Notes: generated by a model not told the origin, from the sequence alone. DNA of 64,000 nucleotides from Paraburkholderia tropica (GCF_900109265.1 NZ_FNZM01000017.1:1-64000); one strand, 5' to 3'; counted from the stretch's first letter, positions 35,273-45,011 are shown. A program made the numbers and translations.

Positions 35273-35301
35273 TTTATCCAGACGCTGACTAAGTCAAGCA
35301 A
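35273..35301 (-). promoter_or_regulatory. Sigma-70-like promoter of candidate small RNA
   Basis: On the minus strand TTGCTT (35296-35301) and GATAAA (35273-35278) are spaced by 17 bp, in an AT-rich stretch that stands out from its surroundings. Confidence 0.5.
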
Positions 35302-35504
35302 AATCTAACCAAAATACGCGAACTATCAAACCCCTCTTGCGCACGGCGAAATGCACCCGCCGTCAGCCGCTTTCCCCGATGTAGCCTGACTTTCGTCCGA
35401 TGGATCGGTACTTCCGAGGCACAAAAATCGGGGTCGATTTAAGCGTTAAAACTCGCATCTCGCGCAAACAAAATTGAAATAGCGTTTCGGAAAACCCCAC
35501 GCTC

Positions 35505-36395
35505 ATGACCACCGCCCCCGATCACCGCGCTTCGCCCGACACGCCCCGCGACCGAGACGGCAGCGCCGAAGAAGTTACCGCGCTCGCGCGCGGCCTCGCC
35601 GTCCTGCGCGCCATCGCCGCCGCCGACACGGCGCTCGGCAATCGCGAACTGACCGAGCTCACCGGCATCCCGAAGGCGACGCTCTCGCGTCTGACCGGCA
35701 CGCTCGTCTCCACCGGTTTCCTGGCGCGCCTGCCCGACAGCGAGCGCTTCGTGCTCACCTCGTCGGTCCTCGAACTCTCCAACGGCTTCCTGCGCAATTC
35801 GGACCTGCGCGCCCGCGCCCGGCCCTTCCTCACCCGCCTCGCCGAACGCACGGCGCTGTCGGTCCATCTGGCGGTGCGCGACCGCCTCGACATGGTCGTG
35901 ATCGACGCCATCCGCCCGCGCTCGGCCGTGCTCGTCTCGCGGCTCGAAGTCGGCGCGCGTATCGACATGAGCCGCACCGCCGTGGGCCGCGCCTACCTCG
36001 TCTCGCTCGAAGCGGCCGAGTGCGCCGAACTCACCTCCGCCCTGCAGGCCGCCGCCGGCAACGACTGGGGTTTCGTCAGCAGCCGTCTCGACGCGGCGCT
36101 CGCCGAAACCGCCGAGCAAGGCTACGGCATGGCGATCGGCGAATGGTACGAAGGCCTCAACGCCATCGCCGGCACCTTCTTCGGCCCGGGCGGCGAGCTT
36201 TACGCGATCAACTGCGGCGGCGCCGCCCAGCAATGTCCGCGCGACTGGCTCGTCGCGCACGCGGTGCCGCTGTTGCGCGAATCCATCGAGCGCATTGTTG
36301 CCGAAATCGGCGGGACCGCCTGCCTGCCGCCCCCGCCTCACGTCACCGCTGCCTCGACGGCCGCCCCAGCCGCGAATCCCGGCCGCTCATCCTGA
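35505..36395 (+). CDS. IclR-family transcriptional regulator
   Basis: This 296-residue regulator has an N-terminal winged helix (about 25-85: 'RGLAVLRAIAAADTALGNRE', then LTGIPKATLSRLTGTLVSTGFLARL) and the C-terminal IclR effector domain ('TALSVHLAVRDRLDMVVIDA' through the terminal 'HAVPLLRESIERIVAEIGG'). Such proteins often control aromatic-acid or central-metabolite catabolism, but no catabolic operon is adjacent. The Ala/Pro-rich C-terminal tail is unremarkable. Whether it acts on the mdt operon downstream is unknown; 412 bp separate them. Confidence 0.9.
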   Translation: MTTAPDHRASPDTPRDRDGSAEEVTALARGLAVLRAIAAADTALGNRELTELTGIPKATLSRLTGTLVSTGFLARLPDSERFVLTSSVLELSNGFLRNSDLRARARPFLTRLAERTALSVHLAVRDRLDMVVIDAIRPRSAVLVSRLEVGARIDMSRTAVGRAYLVSLEAAECAELTSALQAAAGNDWGFVSSRLDAALAETAEQGYGMAIGEWYEGLNAIAGTFFGPGGELYAINCGGAAQQCPRDWLVAHAVPLLRESIERIVAEIGGTACLPPPPHVTAASTAAPAANPGRSS

Positions 36396-36807
36396 CAGAT
36401 AAATGACACAGCCGGTAACGTTCGTAACGTCTCGAAAGATACGGTACTGGACTGTAACGAAGGCAGCGACGTAGCATCATGCTTTTTGGCGGCGTAAGCC
36501 GTCTGTACGCCGTCGCACGCGCCGGCGCGGAATCAGCACGCATCGCGCGCCCAGCCGCGCTGGCCCGGGAATACAACCGCATCACGCCGCGATACTTCGC
36601 GCGACGTCAGGCCGACCGCGCCTCCCGCCAGCCATGCGCAGCACGCCAGCCAGCGCGGCGGCACCTGACATCAAGCTTGCGCGCGCCTCGCGTAGCATCG
36701 GCAGTCCGTGCGGCTTGCGCCGCCCGCCCCGATGCCGCCGGGCCGCCGCGCGCGGCCAATCCGCTCAACCGACACGCACGTCACCGACCTCGTAACCGAC
36801 CTGACCG
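36396..36807. other. Intergenic region upstream of mdtA
   Basis: No gene is supported. Near 36414-36460 the hexamer GTAACG occurs three times in the same orientation (two copies 9 bp apart), close to ATACGGTACTGGACTGTAAC. This could be the mdt control region, but no specific regulator family is indicated. Confidence 0.45.
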
Positions 36808-38196
36808 ATGGATCAACAAGAAAAGCGCCCGGATTCCCCTCGTCGAGACACGCCGTCCGCCACCGCCACGCCGCCGTCGGGCGAGGTCCGGCGCAGGAGC
36901 CGGGGCAAGCTCATCGCGTTCGTGATCGTGTTGATCGTCGTGCTCATCGTGCTGCTGCGCTGGCAGCCCTGGAGCAAGACGCCCAATGGCGGCGCGGCGG
37001 CGCCCGGCGGCGCGAGCGGCGCGCATTCGCGCCGCGGCGGACCCGGCGCGTTCGCCAACATGCCGCAGCCCGTGAGCGTGGCGACGGCCAGGGCGGGCGA
37101 CATGCCCATCGTCATCACCGCGCTCGGCACGGTCACGCCGCTCGCCGACGTCACGGTGCGCACGCAACTGTCCGGCACGCTGCAGAGCGTGAACTTCGAG
37201 GAAGGCCAGATGGTGAAAAAGGGCGACGTGCTCGCCCAGATCGACCCGCGCCCGTACCAGATCTCGCTCGCCAACGCCGAAGGCCAGCTCGCGCACGACC
37301 AGGCGCTGCTCGCCACCGCCCGCCTCGACCTCAAGCGCTACCAGACGCTGCTCGCGCAGGACTCGATCGCGAGCCAGCAGGTCGACACGCAAGCCTCGCT
37401 CGTGAAGCAATATGAAGGCACGGTGAAGTCGGATCAGGCCAACATCGACACCTACAAGCTCGACCTCACCTACGCGCGCATCACCGCGCCGGTCTCGGGC
37501 CGCGTGGGCCTGCGTCAGGTCGATCCGGGCAATTACGTCACGTCCGGCGACACCAATGGCATCGTCGTGCTCACGCAGTTGCAGCCGATCAGCGTGATCT
37601 TCACGACTTCGGAGGACAACCTGCCCGCGATCATGAAGCAGATGCGCGCGGGCACGAAGTTGTCGGTGACCGCCTACGACCGCAGCAACACCACGATGCT
37701 CGAAGGCGGCTATCTGCAAACGCTCGACAACCAGATCGACACCACGACCGGCACCGTCAAGCTGCGCGCGAGCTTCAAGAACGACGACGAGTCGCTGTTC
37801 CCGAACCAGTTCGTCAACGCGCGCCTGCTGGTCGACACGATCCACAACGCCGTGATCGTGCCCACCTCGGCGGTGCTCAACGGCTCGCAGGGGCAGTACG
37901 TCTACGTCGTGAAGCCGGACAACACCGTGACCGTGCGCGTCGTCAAGGTCGGTCCGATCGACGCCGAACGCACCAGCATCGCCTCGGGTCTCGCCGTGGG
38001 CGAGCGCGTCGTGATCGACGGCTCGGACCGCCTGCGCGAAGGCTCGAAGATCACGATTCCCGCCGAGCGTCCGAAGCATGCATCGGGAGCATCGGGAGCA
38101 TCGGGTGCGTCCGGCGCATCGGGCGCGTCGTGGGCCGGCGCCGCCTCGGGCGCTCACCGCCATCGCCGTCACGCCTCTGAAGCTTCGAGCCAGTAA
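36808..38196 (+). CDS. mdtA: RND efflux membrane fusion protein MdtA
   Basis: This periplasmic adaptor of the MdtABC multidrug pump has 462 residues. A cytosolic Arg/Pro-rich N terminus is followed by one membrane anchor (about 33-50). The split lipoyl/beta-barrel layout of MdtA follows, with 'VTPLADVTVRTQLSGTLQSV' and EGQMVKKGDVLAQIDPRPY, the hairpin (AQDSIASQQVDTQ), and a membrane-proximal domain ending SDRLREGSKI. The C-terminal tail contains six Gly-Ala-Ser repeats (bases 38076-38133), then a His/Arg end. It leads an operon with 5 bp to mdtB. The ribosome binding site is weak. Confidence 0.94.
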   Translation: MDQQEKRPDSPRRDTPSATATPPSGEVRRRSRGKLIAFVIVLIVVLIVLLRWQPWSKTPNGGAAAPGGASGAHSRRGGPGAFANMPQPVSVATARAGDMPIVITALGTVTPLADVTVRTQLSGTLQSVNFEEGQMVKKGDVLAQIDPRPYQISLANAEGQLAHDQALLATARLDLKRYQTLLAQDSIASQQVDTQASLVKQYEGTVKSDQANIDTYKLDLTYARITAPVSGRVGLRQVDPGNYVTSGDTNGIVVLTQLQPISVIFTTSEDNLPAIMKQMRAGTKLSVTAYDRSNTTMLEGGYLQTLDNQIDTTTGTVKLRASFKNDDESLFPNQFVNARLLVDTIHNAVIVPTSAVLNGSQGQYVYVVKPDNTVTVRVVKVGPIDAERTSIASGLAVGERVVIDGSDRLREGSKITIPAERPKHASGASGASGASGASGASWAGAASGAHRHRRHASEASSQ

Positions 38197-38201
38197 GCCG
38201 C

Positions 38202-41200
38202 ATGAATCCTTCCCGCGCTTTTATCCTGCGCCCGGTCGGCACGGCGCTGCTCATGGCGGCGATCATGCTGGTCGGTCTCGTCGCGCTGCGGTTTCTGCCG
38301 CTCTCGGCGCTGCCCGAAGTCGACTATCCGACCATCCAGGTGCAGACCTTCTATCCGGGCGCGAGCCCGGACGTGATGACGTCCTCGGTCACCGCGCCGC
38401 TCGAGCGCCAGTTCGGGCAGATGCCGTCGCTCAACCAGATGTCGTCGCAAAGCTCGGCGGGCGCCTCGGTCATCACGCTGCAGTTCAGCCTCGACCTGCC
38501 GCTCGACGTCGCCGAACAGGAAGTGCAGGCCGCCATCAACGCGGCCGGCAACCTGCTGCCCTCCGACCTGCCCGCGCCGCCGATCTACGCCAAGGTCAAT
38601 CCGGCCGACGCGCCGATCCTCACGCTCGCCATCACCTCGAAAACGCTGCCGCTCACGCAGATTCAGGATCTCGCCGACACGCGTCTCGCGCAGAAGATTT
38701 CGCAGGTCGCCGGCGTGGGTCTCGTGAGCCTGTCGGGCGGCCAGCGTCCGGCCGTGCGCATTCAGGCGAACCCGCGCGCCCTCGCCGCCTACGGCCTGAA
38801 TCTCGACGATCTGCGCACCAGCATTTCGAACCTCAACGTCAACACGCCGAAGGGCAACTTCGACGGCCCGACGCGCGCCTACACGATCAACGCGAACGAT
38901 CAGCTCACCGACGCCGACGCCTATAAAGACGCCGTGATCGCGTACCGCGACGGCCGTCCGGTGATGCTCACCGACGTGGCGAACATCGTGCAGGGCGCGG
39001 AGAACACCAAGCTCGGCGCGTGGGTGGACAACACGCCCGCGATCATCGTGAACGTGCAGCGCCAGCCGGGCGCGAACGTGATCGCCGTGGTGGACAGCAT
39101 CAAGGCGCTGCTGCCGCAACTGCAGGAATCGCTGCCGCAGGCGCTCGACGTGCAGATCGTCACCGACCGCACCACCACGATCCGCGCCTCGGTGCGCGAC
39201 GTGCAGTTCGAGCTGCTGATGTCGGTCGTGCTGGTCGTGCTGGTGATGTATCTGTTCCTCGCGAACGTCTACGCCACCATCATCCCGAGCCTGTCGGTGC
39301 CGCTCTCGCTGATCGGCACGCTGGCCGTGATGTATCTATGCGGCTTCTCGCTCGATAATCTTTCGCTGATGGCGCTGACCATCGCGACCGGCTTCGTGGT
39401 CGACGACGCCATCGTGATGATCGAGAACATCGCGCGCTATGTGGAGGACGGCGACCCGCCGCTCGAAGCCGCGCTCAAGGGCTCGAAGCAAATCGGCTTC
39501 ACCATCATCTCGCTCACGGTGTCGCTGATCGCGGTGCTCATTCCGCTGCTCTTCATGGGCGACGTGGTCGGCCGCCTGTTCCACGAATTCGCGATCACGC
39601 TGGCCGTGACCATCGTGATTTCGGCGATCGTCTCGCTCACGCTGGTGCCGATGATGTGCGCGAAGATGCTGCGCCACACGCCGCCCACCGAAAGCCGCCG
39701 CTTCGAGACGCGCGTGCACGCGTTCTTCGACTACGTAATCGGCCGCTACGGCGTCGCGCTCGAATGGGTGCTCGCGCGCCAGCGGCTCACGCTGCTCGTG
39801 TTCGCGGCCACGCTCGTGCTCACGGGCGTGCTCTACGTCTACGTGCCGAAGGGCTTCTTCCCCGTGCAGGACACGGGCGTGATCCAGGCGATCACGCAGG
39901 CGCCGCAATCGGTCTCGTATGCGTCGATGGCCGAGCGTCAGCAGGCGCTCGCCACCGAGATCCTCAAGAACGAGAACGTGGAAAGCCTCACGTCGTTCAT
40001 CGGCGTGGACGGCCAGAACATTACGCTCAACAGCGGCCGCATGCTGATCAACCTGAAGGCGCGCGACGACCGCAGCGAGACCGCCAGCCAGATCATCCGC
40101 GACCTGCAGCAGTCGACCGCGCATATTCCCGGCGCGACGCTCTACATGCAGCCCGTGCAGGATCTGACGATCGACTCGACCGTGAGCCCGACGCAGTATC
40201 AGTTCATGCTCACCACGCCGAACATCCAGGACTTCACGACCTGGGTGCCCAAGCTCGTGCAGCGTCTGCAACAGCTGCCCGAACTCGCCGACGTGGCGAC
40301 CGACCTGCAGGACCAGGGCAACTCGGTGTTCATCGAGATCGACCGCGCGAGCGCGGCGCGTTACGGCATCACGCCCGCGACCGTGGACAACGCGCTCTAC
40401 GACGCCTACGGCCAGCGCATCATCTCGACCATCTTCACGCAGTCGAACCAGTACCGCGTGATTCTGGAAGCCGATCCGGTGATGCAGCATTACACCGACT
40501 CGCTGAACTCGATCTACCTGCCCTCCTCGACCTCGACGACGGGCCAGGTGCCGCTGTCGGCCATCGCGAAGTTCCACGAGCGGCCCGCGCCGCTGCTGGT
40601 CTCGCACCTCTCGCAGTTCCCGGCCACCACGGTGTCGTTCAACCTCGCGCCGGGCGCGTCGCTGGGCGCGGCGGTCAAGGCGATCCAGCAGGCGGAGAAG
40701 GACGTCGGCCTGCCCGGTTCGTTCCAGACGCGCTTCCAGGGCGCGGCGCTCGCGTTCCAGGCGTCGCTCTCGAACGAGCTGTTCCTGATCCTCGCGGCGA
40801 TCGTGACGATGTACATCGTGCTGGGCGTGCTCTACGAGAGCTTCGTGCATCCCATCACGATTCTCTCGACGCTGCCCTCGGCCGGTATCGGCGCGCTGCT
40901 CGCGCTGATGATCACCGGGCACGATCTGGACATCATCGGCATCATCGGCATCGTGCTGCTGATCGGCATCGTGAAGAAGAACGCCATCATGATGATCGAC
41001 TTCGCGCTCGACGCCGAACGCAACGAAGGCAAGGCGCCGCACGAGGCGATCTATCAGGCCTGCCTGCTGCGCTTCCGCCCGATCATGATGACGACGATGG
41101 CGGCGCTGCTCGGCGCGCTGCCGCTGATGCTCGGCACCGGCGCGGGGTCGGAATTGCGGCGGCCGCTCGGCATCGCGATCGCGGGCGGCTTGATCGTGAG

Positions 41201-41333
41201 CCAGGCGCTCACGCTTTTCACCACGCCCGTGATCTATCTCGCGTTCGATTCGATCGCGGCGCGCCTGCGCAAGCGCTTTGGCGGCGACTCGCAGCCGACG
41301 CCGCCCGCGCCCACGTCCGGCCCGGAGCACTGA
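38202..41333 (+). CDS. mdtB: RND multidrug transporter MdtB
   Basis: This inner-membrane proton-driven pump subunit has 1043 residues (E. coli MdtB has 1040). It has the 12-helix HAE1-RND layout with two large periplasmic loops. The N terminus 'MNPSRAFILRPVGTALLMAA' and the proton-relay helix 'LTIATGFVVDDAIVMIENIA' (paired Asp) are diagnostic. MdtB normally forms a heterotrimer with MdtC, which is encoded 4 bp downstream. Substrates in E. coli include bile salts and novobiocin; those here are unknown. Confidence 0.95.
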   Translation: MNPSRAFILRPVGTALLMAAIMLVGLVALRFLPLSALPEVDYPTIQVQTFYPGASPDVMTSSVTAPLERQFGQMPSLNQMSSQSSAGASVITLQFSLDLPLDVAEQEVQAAINAAGNLLPSDLPAPPIYAKVNPADAPILTLAITSKTLPLTQIQDLADTRLAQKISQVAGVGLVSLSGGQRPAVRIQANPRALAAYGLNLDDLRTSISNLNVNTPKGNFDGPTRAYTINANDQLTDADAYKDAVIAYRDGRPVMLTDVANIVQGAENTKLGAWVDNTPAIIVNVQRQPGANVIAVVDSIKALLPQLQESLPQALDVQIVTDRTTTIRASVRDVQFELLMSVVLVVLVMYLFLANVYATIIPSLSVPLSLIGTLAVMYLCGFSLDNLSLMALTIATGFVVDDAIVMIENIARYVEDGDPPLEAALKGSKQIGFTIISLTVSLIAVLIPLLFMGDVVGRLFHEFAITLAVTIVISAIVSLTLVPMMCAKMLRHTPPTESRRFETRVHAFFDYVIGRYGVALEWVLARQRLTLLVFAATLVLTGVLYVYVPKGFFPVQDTGVIQAITQAPQSVSYASMAERQQALATEILKNENVESLTSFIGVDGQNITLNSGRMLINLKARDDRSETASQIIRDLQQSTAHIPGATLYMQPVQDLTIDSTVSPTQYQFMLTTPNIQDFTTWVPKLVQRLQQLPELADVATDLQDQGNSVFIEIDRASAARYGITPATVDNALYDAYGQRIISTIFTQSNQYRVILEADPVMQHYTDSLNSIYLPSSTSTTGQVPLSAIAKFHERPAPLLVSHLSQFPATTVSFNLAPGASLGAAVKAIQQAEKDVGLPGSFQTRFQGAALAFQASLSNELFLILAAIVTMYIVLGVLYESFVHPITILSTLPSAGIGALLALMITGHDLDIIGIIGIVLLIGIVKKNAIMMIDFALDAERNEGKAPHEAIYQACLLRFRPIMMTTMAALLGALPLMLGTGAGSELRRPLGIAIAGGLIVSQALTLFTTPVIYLAFDSIAARLRKRFGGDSQPTPPAPTSGPEH

Positions 41334-41337
41334 CGCG

Positions 41338-44300
41338 ATGAATCTCTCGCGCCCGTTCATCTCGCGCCCCGTCGCGACCACGCTGCTCGCGCTCGGCATC
41401 GCGCTCGCCGGCCTCTTCGCGTTCACGAAGCTGCCGGTGGCGCCGCTGCCGCAGGTCGATTTCCCGACGATTTCGGTGCAGGCCACCTTGCCGGGCGCGA
41501 GTCCGGAAACGGTGGCGACCAGCGTGGCGAGTCCGCTCGAACGCCACCTCGGTTCGATCGCCGACGTCACCGAAATGACCTCGCAGAGTTCGGTGGGCAG
41601 CACGCGCATCACGCTGCAATTCGGCCTGAACCGCGACATCGACGGCGCCGCGCGCGACGTGCAGGCGGCCATCAACGCCGCGCGCGCCGACCTGCCGACG
41701 AGCCTGCGCTCGAACCCCACGTATCACAAGGTCAATCCCGCCGACGCGCCCATTCTGATTCTCGCGCTCACCTCGCCCACGTTGAGCGCCGGTCAGCTCT
41801 ACGACTCGGCGGCCACGGTGCTGCAACAGTCGCTCTCGCAGGTGGACGGCATCGGCGAAGTGGACGTGAGCGGCTCGGCCAATCCGGCCGTGCGCATCGA
41901 GCTGGAGCCGCATGCGCTGTTCCATTACGGCATCGGTCTCGAAGACGTGCGCGCGGCGCTCGCCTCCGCGAACGCGAACAGCCCGAAGGGCGACATCGAG
42001 TTCGGCCCGCAGCGCTACCACCTCTACACCAATGACCAGGCGAGCAAGGCGAGCCAGTACAAGGACCTCGTGATCGCCTACCGCAACAACGCGGGCGTGA
42101 AGCTCTCGGACGTGGGCGAAGTGGTCGATTCGGTGGAGGATCTGCGCAACCTCGGCCTCGCCAACGGCAAGCGTTCGGTGCTGGTGATCCTGTACCGCCA
42201 GCCGGGTGCGAACATCATCGAGACCGTCGACCGCGTGATCGCGATGCTGCCGCAACTGAAAGCCTCGCTGCCCGCCGACGTCGACGTGATTCCCACTTCG
42301 GACCGCTCGGTCACCATCCGCGCCTCGCTCAAGGACACCGAGCACACGCTGATCATCGCCGTGGCGCTCGTGGTGATGGTGGTGTTCCTGTTCCTGCGCA
42401 ACTGGCGCGCGACGCTGATCCCGAGCGTGGCCGTGCCCATCTCGATCATCGGCACCTTCGCGGCCATGTACCTGATGGGCTTCTCGCTCGACAACCTCTC
42501 GCTGATGGCGCTGACCATCGCGACGGGCTTCGTCGTCGACGACGCCATCGTGGTGCTCGAAAACATCTCGCGCCATATCGAAAGCGGCATGCCGCGCATG
42601 AAGGCCGCGCTGCTCGGCGCGCGCGAAGTGGGCTTCACGGTGCTGTCGATCAGCGTCTCGCTGGTGGCCGTGTTCCTGCCGATTCTGCTGATGGGCGGCA
42701 TCGTCGGACGTCTGTTCCGCGAATTCGCGCTGACGCTCTCGCTCGCCATCGCCGTCTCGCTCGCGGTCTCGCTCACGCTCACGCCGATGATGTGCTCGCG
42801 CCTGCTCGAAGAAGCGCACGAGAAGAAGCAGGAAGGCCGCTTTTCGCAGTGGCTCGAACGCGGCTTCATGCGCATGCAGAACGGCTATGAGCGCACGCTC
42901 GGCTGGGCGCTCGCGCATCCGCTGCTGATCCTGATGGTGCTGCTCGCGACCATCGCGCTCAACGTGGTGCTCTACGTGATCGTGCCGAAGGGCTTCTTCC
43001 CGCAGCAGGACACCGGGCGGCTGATCGGCGGCATTCAGGCCGACCAGGCCACCTCGTTCCAGGCGATGAAGGTGAAGTTCGCCGAGATGCAGCGCATCGT
43101 GCAGGCGAACCCGGCTGTCGATTCGGTAGCCGGCTTCACGGGCGGACGCGCGACCAACGCGGGCTTCATGTTCGTCTCGCTCAAGCCCAAGAGCGAGCGC
43201 AAGCTGTCCGCCGACGAAGTGATCGCGCAACTGCGCGGGCCGCTCTCGAACGTCGCGGGCGCGCGCACCTTCCTGCAATCGGTGCAGGATATTCGCGTGG
43301 GCGGGCGGCAATCGAACGCGCAGTATCAGTTCACGCTGCTCGCCGACAACACCGCCGATCTCTACAAGTGGGGGCCGAAACTCACCGAAGCGCTGCAGGC
43401 GCGCCCCGAACTCGCGGACGTGAATTCCGACCAGCAGCAAGGCGGCCTCGAAGCGATGGTCACGATCGACCGCAAGAGCGCGGCGCGGCTGAACATCACG
43501 CCTTCGCAGATCGACAATACGCTCTACGACGCGTTCGGCCAGCGCCAGGTCTCGACCATCTACAACCCGCTCAACCAGTATCACGTGGTGATGGAAGTCG
43601 CGCCGCAATACTGGCAGAGCCCGGAGATGCTCAAGCAGATCTGGGTCAGCACCTCGGGCGGCACCGCGAGCGGCGCGCAGAGCACCAATGCGACGGCGGG
43701 CACGGTCACGTCCACGGCCACGACGAGCGCGTCGTCGGGCGGCACGGGCGGCACCTCGTCGTCGAGCGCCGCGACCATCGCCGCCGACTCCGCGCGCAAT
43801 CTCGCGATCAATTCGATCGCGGCCAGCGGCAAGTCGAGCGCCTCGTCGGGCGCGGCCGTGTCGACGGCGCAGGAAACCATGATCCCGCTCTCGGCCATCG
43901 CCTCGTTCGGGCCGGGCACGACGCCGCTCTCGGTGAATCACCAGAGCCAGTTCGTGGCGTCGACGATCTCGTTCAACCTGCCGCCGGGCAAGTCGCTCTC
44001 CGACGCCACCCAGGCCATCTACGACACGATGGCCGAGATCGGCATGCCGCAGACCATTCACGGCAGTTTCCAGGGCACGGCGCAGGCGTTCCAGCAATCG
44101 CTCGACAACCAGCCGATCCTGATTCTCGCGGCGCTGCTGGCCGTCTATATCGTGCTGGGCATTCTCTACGAGAGCTACATCCATCCGCTGACGATTCTCT
44201 CGACGCTGCCTTCGGCGGGCGTGGGCGCGCTGCTCGCGCTGCTGCTCTTCAAGACCGAGTTCAGCATCATCGCGCTGATCGGCGTGATTCTGCTGATCGG

Positions 44301-44646
44301 CATCGTCAAGAAGAACGCGATCATGATGGTGGACTTCGCGATCCAGGCCTCGCGCGAGGGCCTGAGTTCGCACGACGCGATCCGCCAGGCGTGTCTGCTG
44401 CGCTTCCGTCCGATCATGATGACGACCTGCGCGGCGCTGCTCGGCGCGCTGCCGCTGGCGTTCGGGCGCGGCGAAGGTGCGGAACTGCGCGCGCCGCTGG
44501 GCATTTCGATTGTCGGCGGCCTGATCGTCAGTCAGATGCTCACGCTGTACACGACGCCGGTGGTCTATCTGTACATGGACCGGCTGCGCGTGTGGTGGGA
44601 TACGAAGCGCGGCAAGCTGGAGCCGCCCGCGCGCGTGGTGGAATAA
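41338..44646 (+). CDS. mdtC: RND multidrug transporter MdtC, with Ser/Thr/Ala-rich insertion
   Basis: This second pump subunit has 1102 residues, about 75 more than E. coli MdtC (1025). The N terminus 'MNLSRPFISRPVATTLLALG' and the TM4 segment GFVVDDAIVVLENISRHIE are typical. The extra length is a low-complexity Ser/Thr/Gly/Ala block at about residues 771-847 in the second periplasmic loop, just before the conserved 'MIPLSAIASFGPGTTPLSVN'. The ATG at 41338 is used rather than an upstream in-frame ATG inside mdtB. The operon ends at a terminator directly after the stop; no outer-membrane factor gene follows. Confidence 0.94.
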   Translation: MNLSRPFISRPVATTLLALGIALAGLFAFTKLPVAPLPQVDFPTISVQATLPGASPETVATSVASPLERHLGSIADVTEMTSQSSVGSTRITLQFGLNRDIDGAARDVQAAINAARADLPTSLRSNPTYHKVNPADAPILILALTSPTLSAGQLYDSAATVLQQSLSQVDGIGEVDVSGSANPAVRIELEPHALFHYGIGLEDVRAALASANANSPKGDIEFGPQRYHLYTNDQASKASQYKDLVIAYRNNAGVKLSDVGEVVDSVEDLRNLGLANGKRSVLVILYRQPGANIIETVDRVIAMLPQLKASLPADVDVIPTSDRSVTIRASLKDTEHTLIIAVALVVMVVFLFLRNWRATLIPSVAVPISIIGTFAAMYLMGFSLDNLSLMALTIATGFVVDDAIVVLENISRHIESGMPRMKAALLGAREVGFTVLSISVSLVAVFLPILLMGGIVGRLFREFALTLSLAIAVSLAVSLTLTPMMCSRLLEEAHEKKQEGRFSQWLERGFMRMQNGYERTLGWALAHPLLILMVLLATIALNVVLYVIVPKGFFPQQDTGRLIGGIQADQATSFQAMKVKFAEMQRIVQANPAVDSVAGFTGGRATNAGFMFVSLKPKSERKLSADEVIAQLRGPLSNVAGARTFLQSVQDIRVGGRQSNAQYQFTLLADNTADLYKWGPKLTEALQARPELADVNSDQQQGGLEAMVTIDRKSAARLNITPSQIDNTLYDAFGQRQVSTIYNPLNQYHVVMEVAPQYWQSPEMLKQIWVSTSGGTASGAQSTNATAGTVTSTATTSASSGGTGGTSSSSAATIAADSARNLAINSIAASGKSSASSGAAVSTAQETMIPLSAIASFGPGTTPLSVNHQSQFVASTISFNLPPGKSLSDATQAIYDTMAEIGMPQTIHGSFQGTAQAFQQSLDNQPILILAALLAVYIVLGILYESYIHPLTILSTLPSAGVGALLALLLFKTEFSIIALIGVILLIGIVKKNAIMMVDFAIQASREGLSSHDAIRQACLLRFRPIMMTTCAALLGALPLAFGRGEGAELRAPLGISIVGGLIVSQMLTLYTTPVVYLYMDRLRVWWDTKRGKLEPPARVVE

Positions 44647-44685
44647 AAAAAGGCGGCTGAGTTTGACGCTCAGCCGCCTTTTTTA
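44645..44685. terminator. Bidirectional terminator after mdtC
   Basis: AAAGGCGGCTGAG, a 7-nt loop and CTCAGCCGCCTTT form a perfect stem, with A-run and T-run on either side. It overlaps the mdtC stop codon and also faces the DUF1232 gene on the minus strand. Confidence 0.92.
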
Positions 44686-44735
44686 ATGCGCTTTCCGCTT
44701 TGAAGCGGCGCTGAATGTGCCGCTTGATTTCCTGC

Positions 44736-44984
44736 TCACCTCGCCGCTCGCCTCAAAGCGACCGGCAGGCACGCCACCATCAGATGCAGCAGCACCGGCA
44801 CGACGATCCCATCGTCGACAACGCCGACGAGCGGCAGCGCGATATTGAACGGCGCGAGCGCATAAAGCGTGAGCAACGCCGCCGAGGGCACCAGCCACGC
44901 CGGCCGGTTCGGTTGCCGCAGCGCAAACCACAGGACGCGCGCATCGCCCCTCACGATTTTCAACAGCCAGGCCAAACGCTTCAT
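44736..44984 (-). CDS. YkvA/DUF1232-type small membrane protein
   Basis: This 82-residue protein has a basic N-terminal helix and two hydrophobic segments. The DUF1232 signature is 'ALAPFNIALPLVGVVDDGIV' (consensus D/P-x-P-x5-G-x2-D-D). The ATG at 44984 is chosen because GAGGAGG lies 5 nt upstream; a longer frame begins at 45008. The gene follows the lipoprotein gene after 27 bp, suggesting an operon. The function is unknown. Confidence 0.8.
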   Translation of the reverse strand: MKRLAWLLKIVRGDARVLWFALRQPNRPAWLVPSAALLTLYALAPFNIALPLVGVVDDGIVVPVLLHLMVACLPVALRRAAR

Positions 44985-45011
44985 CTCAACCTCCTCGTCC
45001 GTCAGCACGCC

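Larger units (their letters stand above)
34654..35504. other. 850-bp intergenic region with two tandem minus-strand transcripts
   Basis: There is no protein-coding gene that I can support. Two intrinsic terminators both point leftward (34834-34866 and 35134-35158), each with a candidate small RNA ahead of it. The rightmost 200 bp are AT-rich and form the IclR gene leader. Confidence 0.55.

Noticed and set aside
41218..44373. A ~1050-codon open frame antisense to mdtC
   Set aside because: A shadow of the biased codon usage on the opposite strand; the composition is dominated by Arg, His and Asp, and no ribosome binding site is present.
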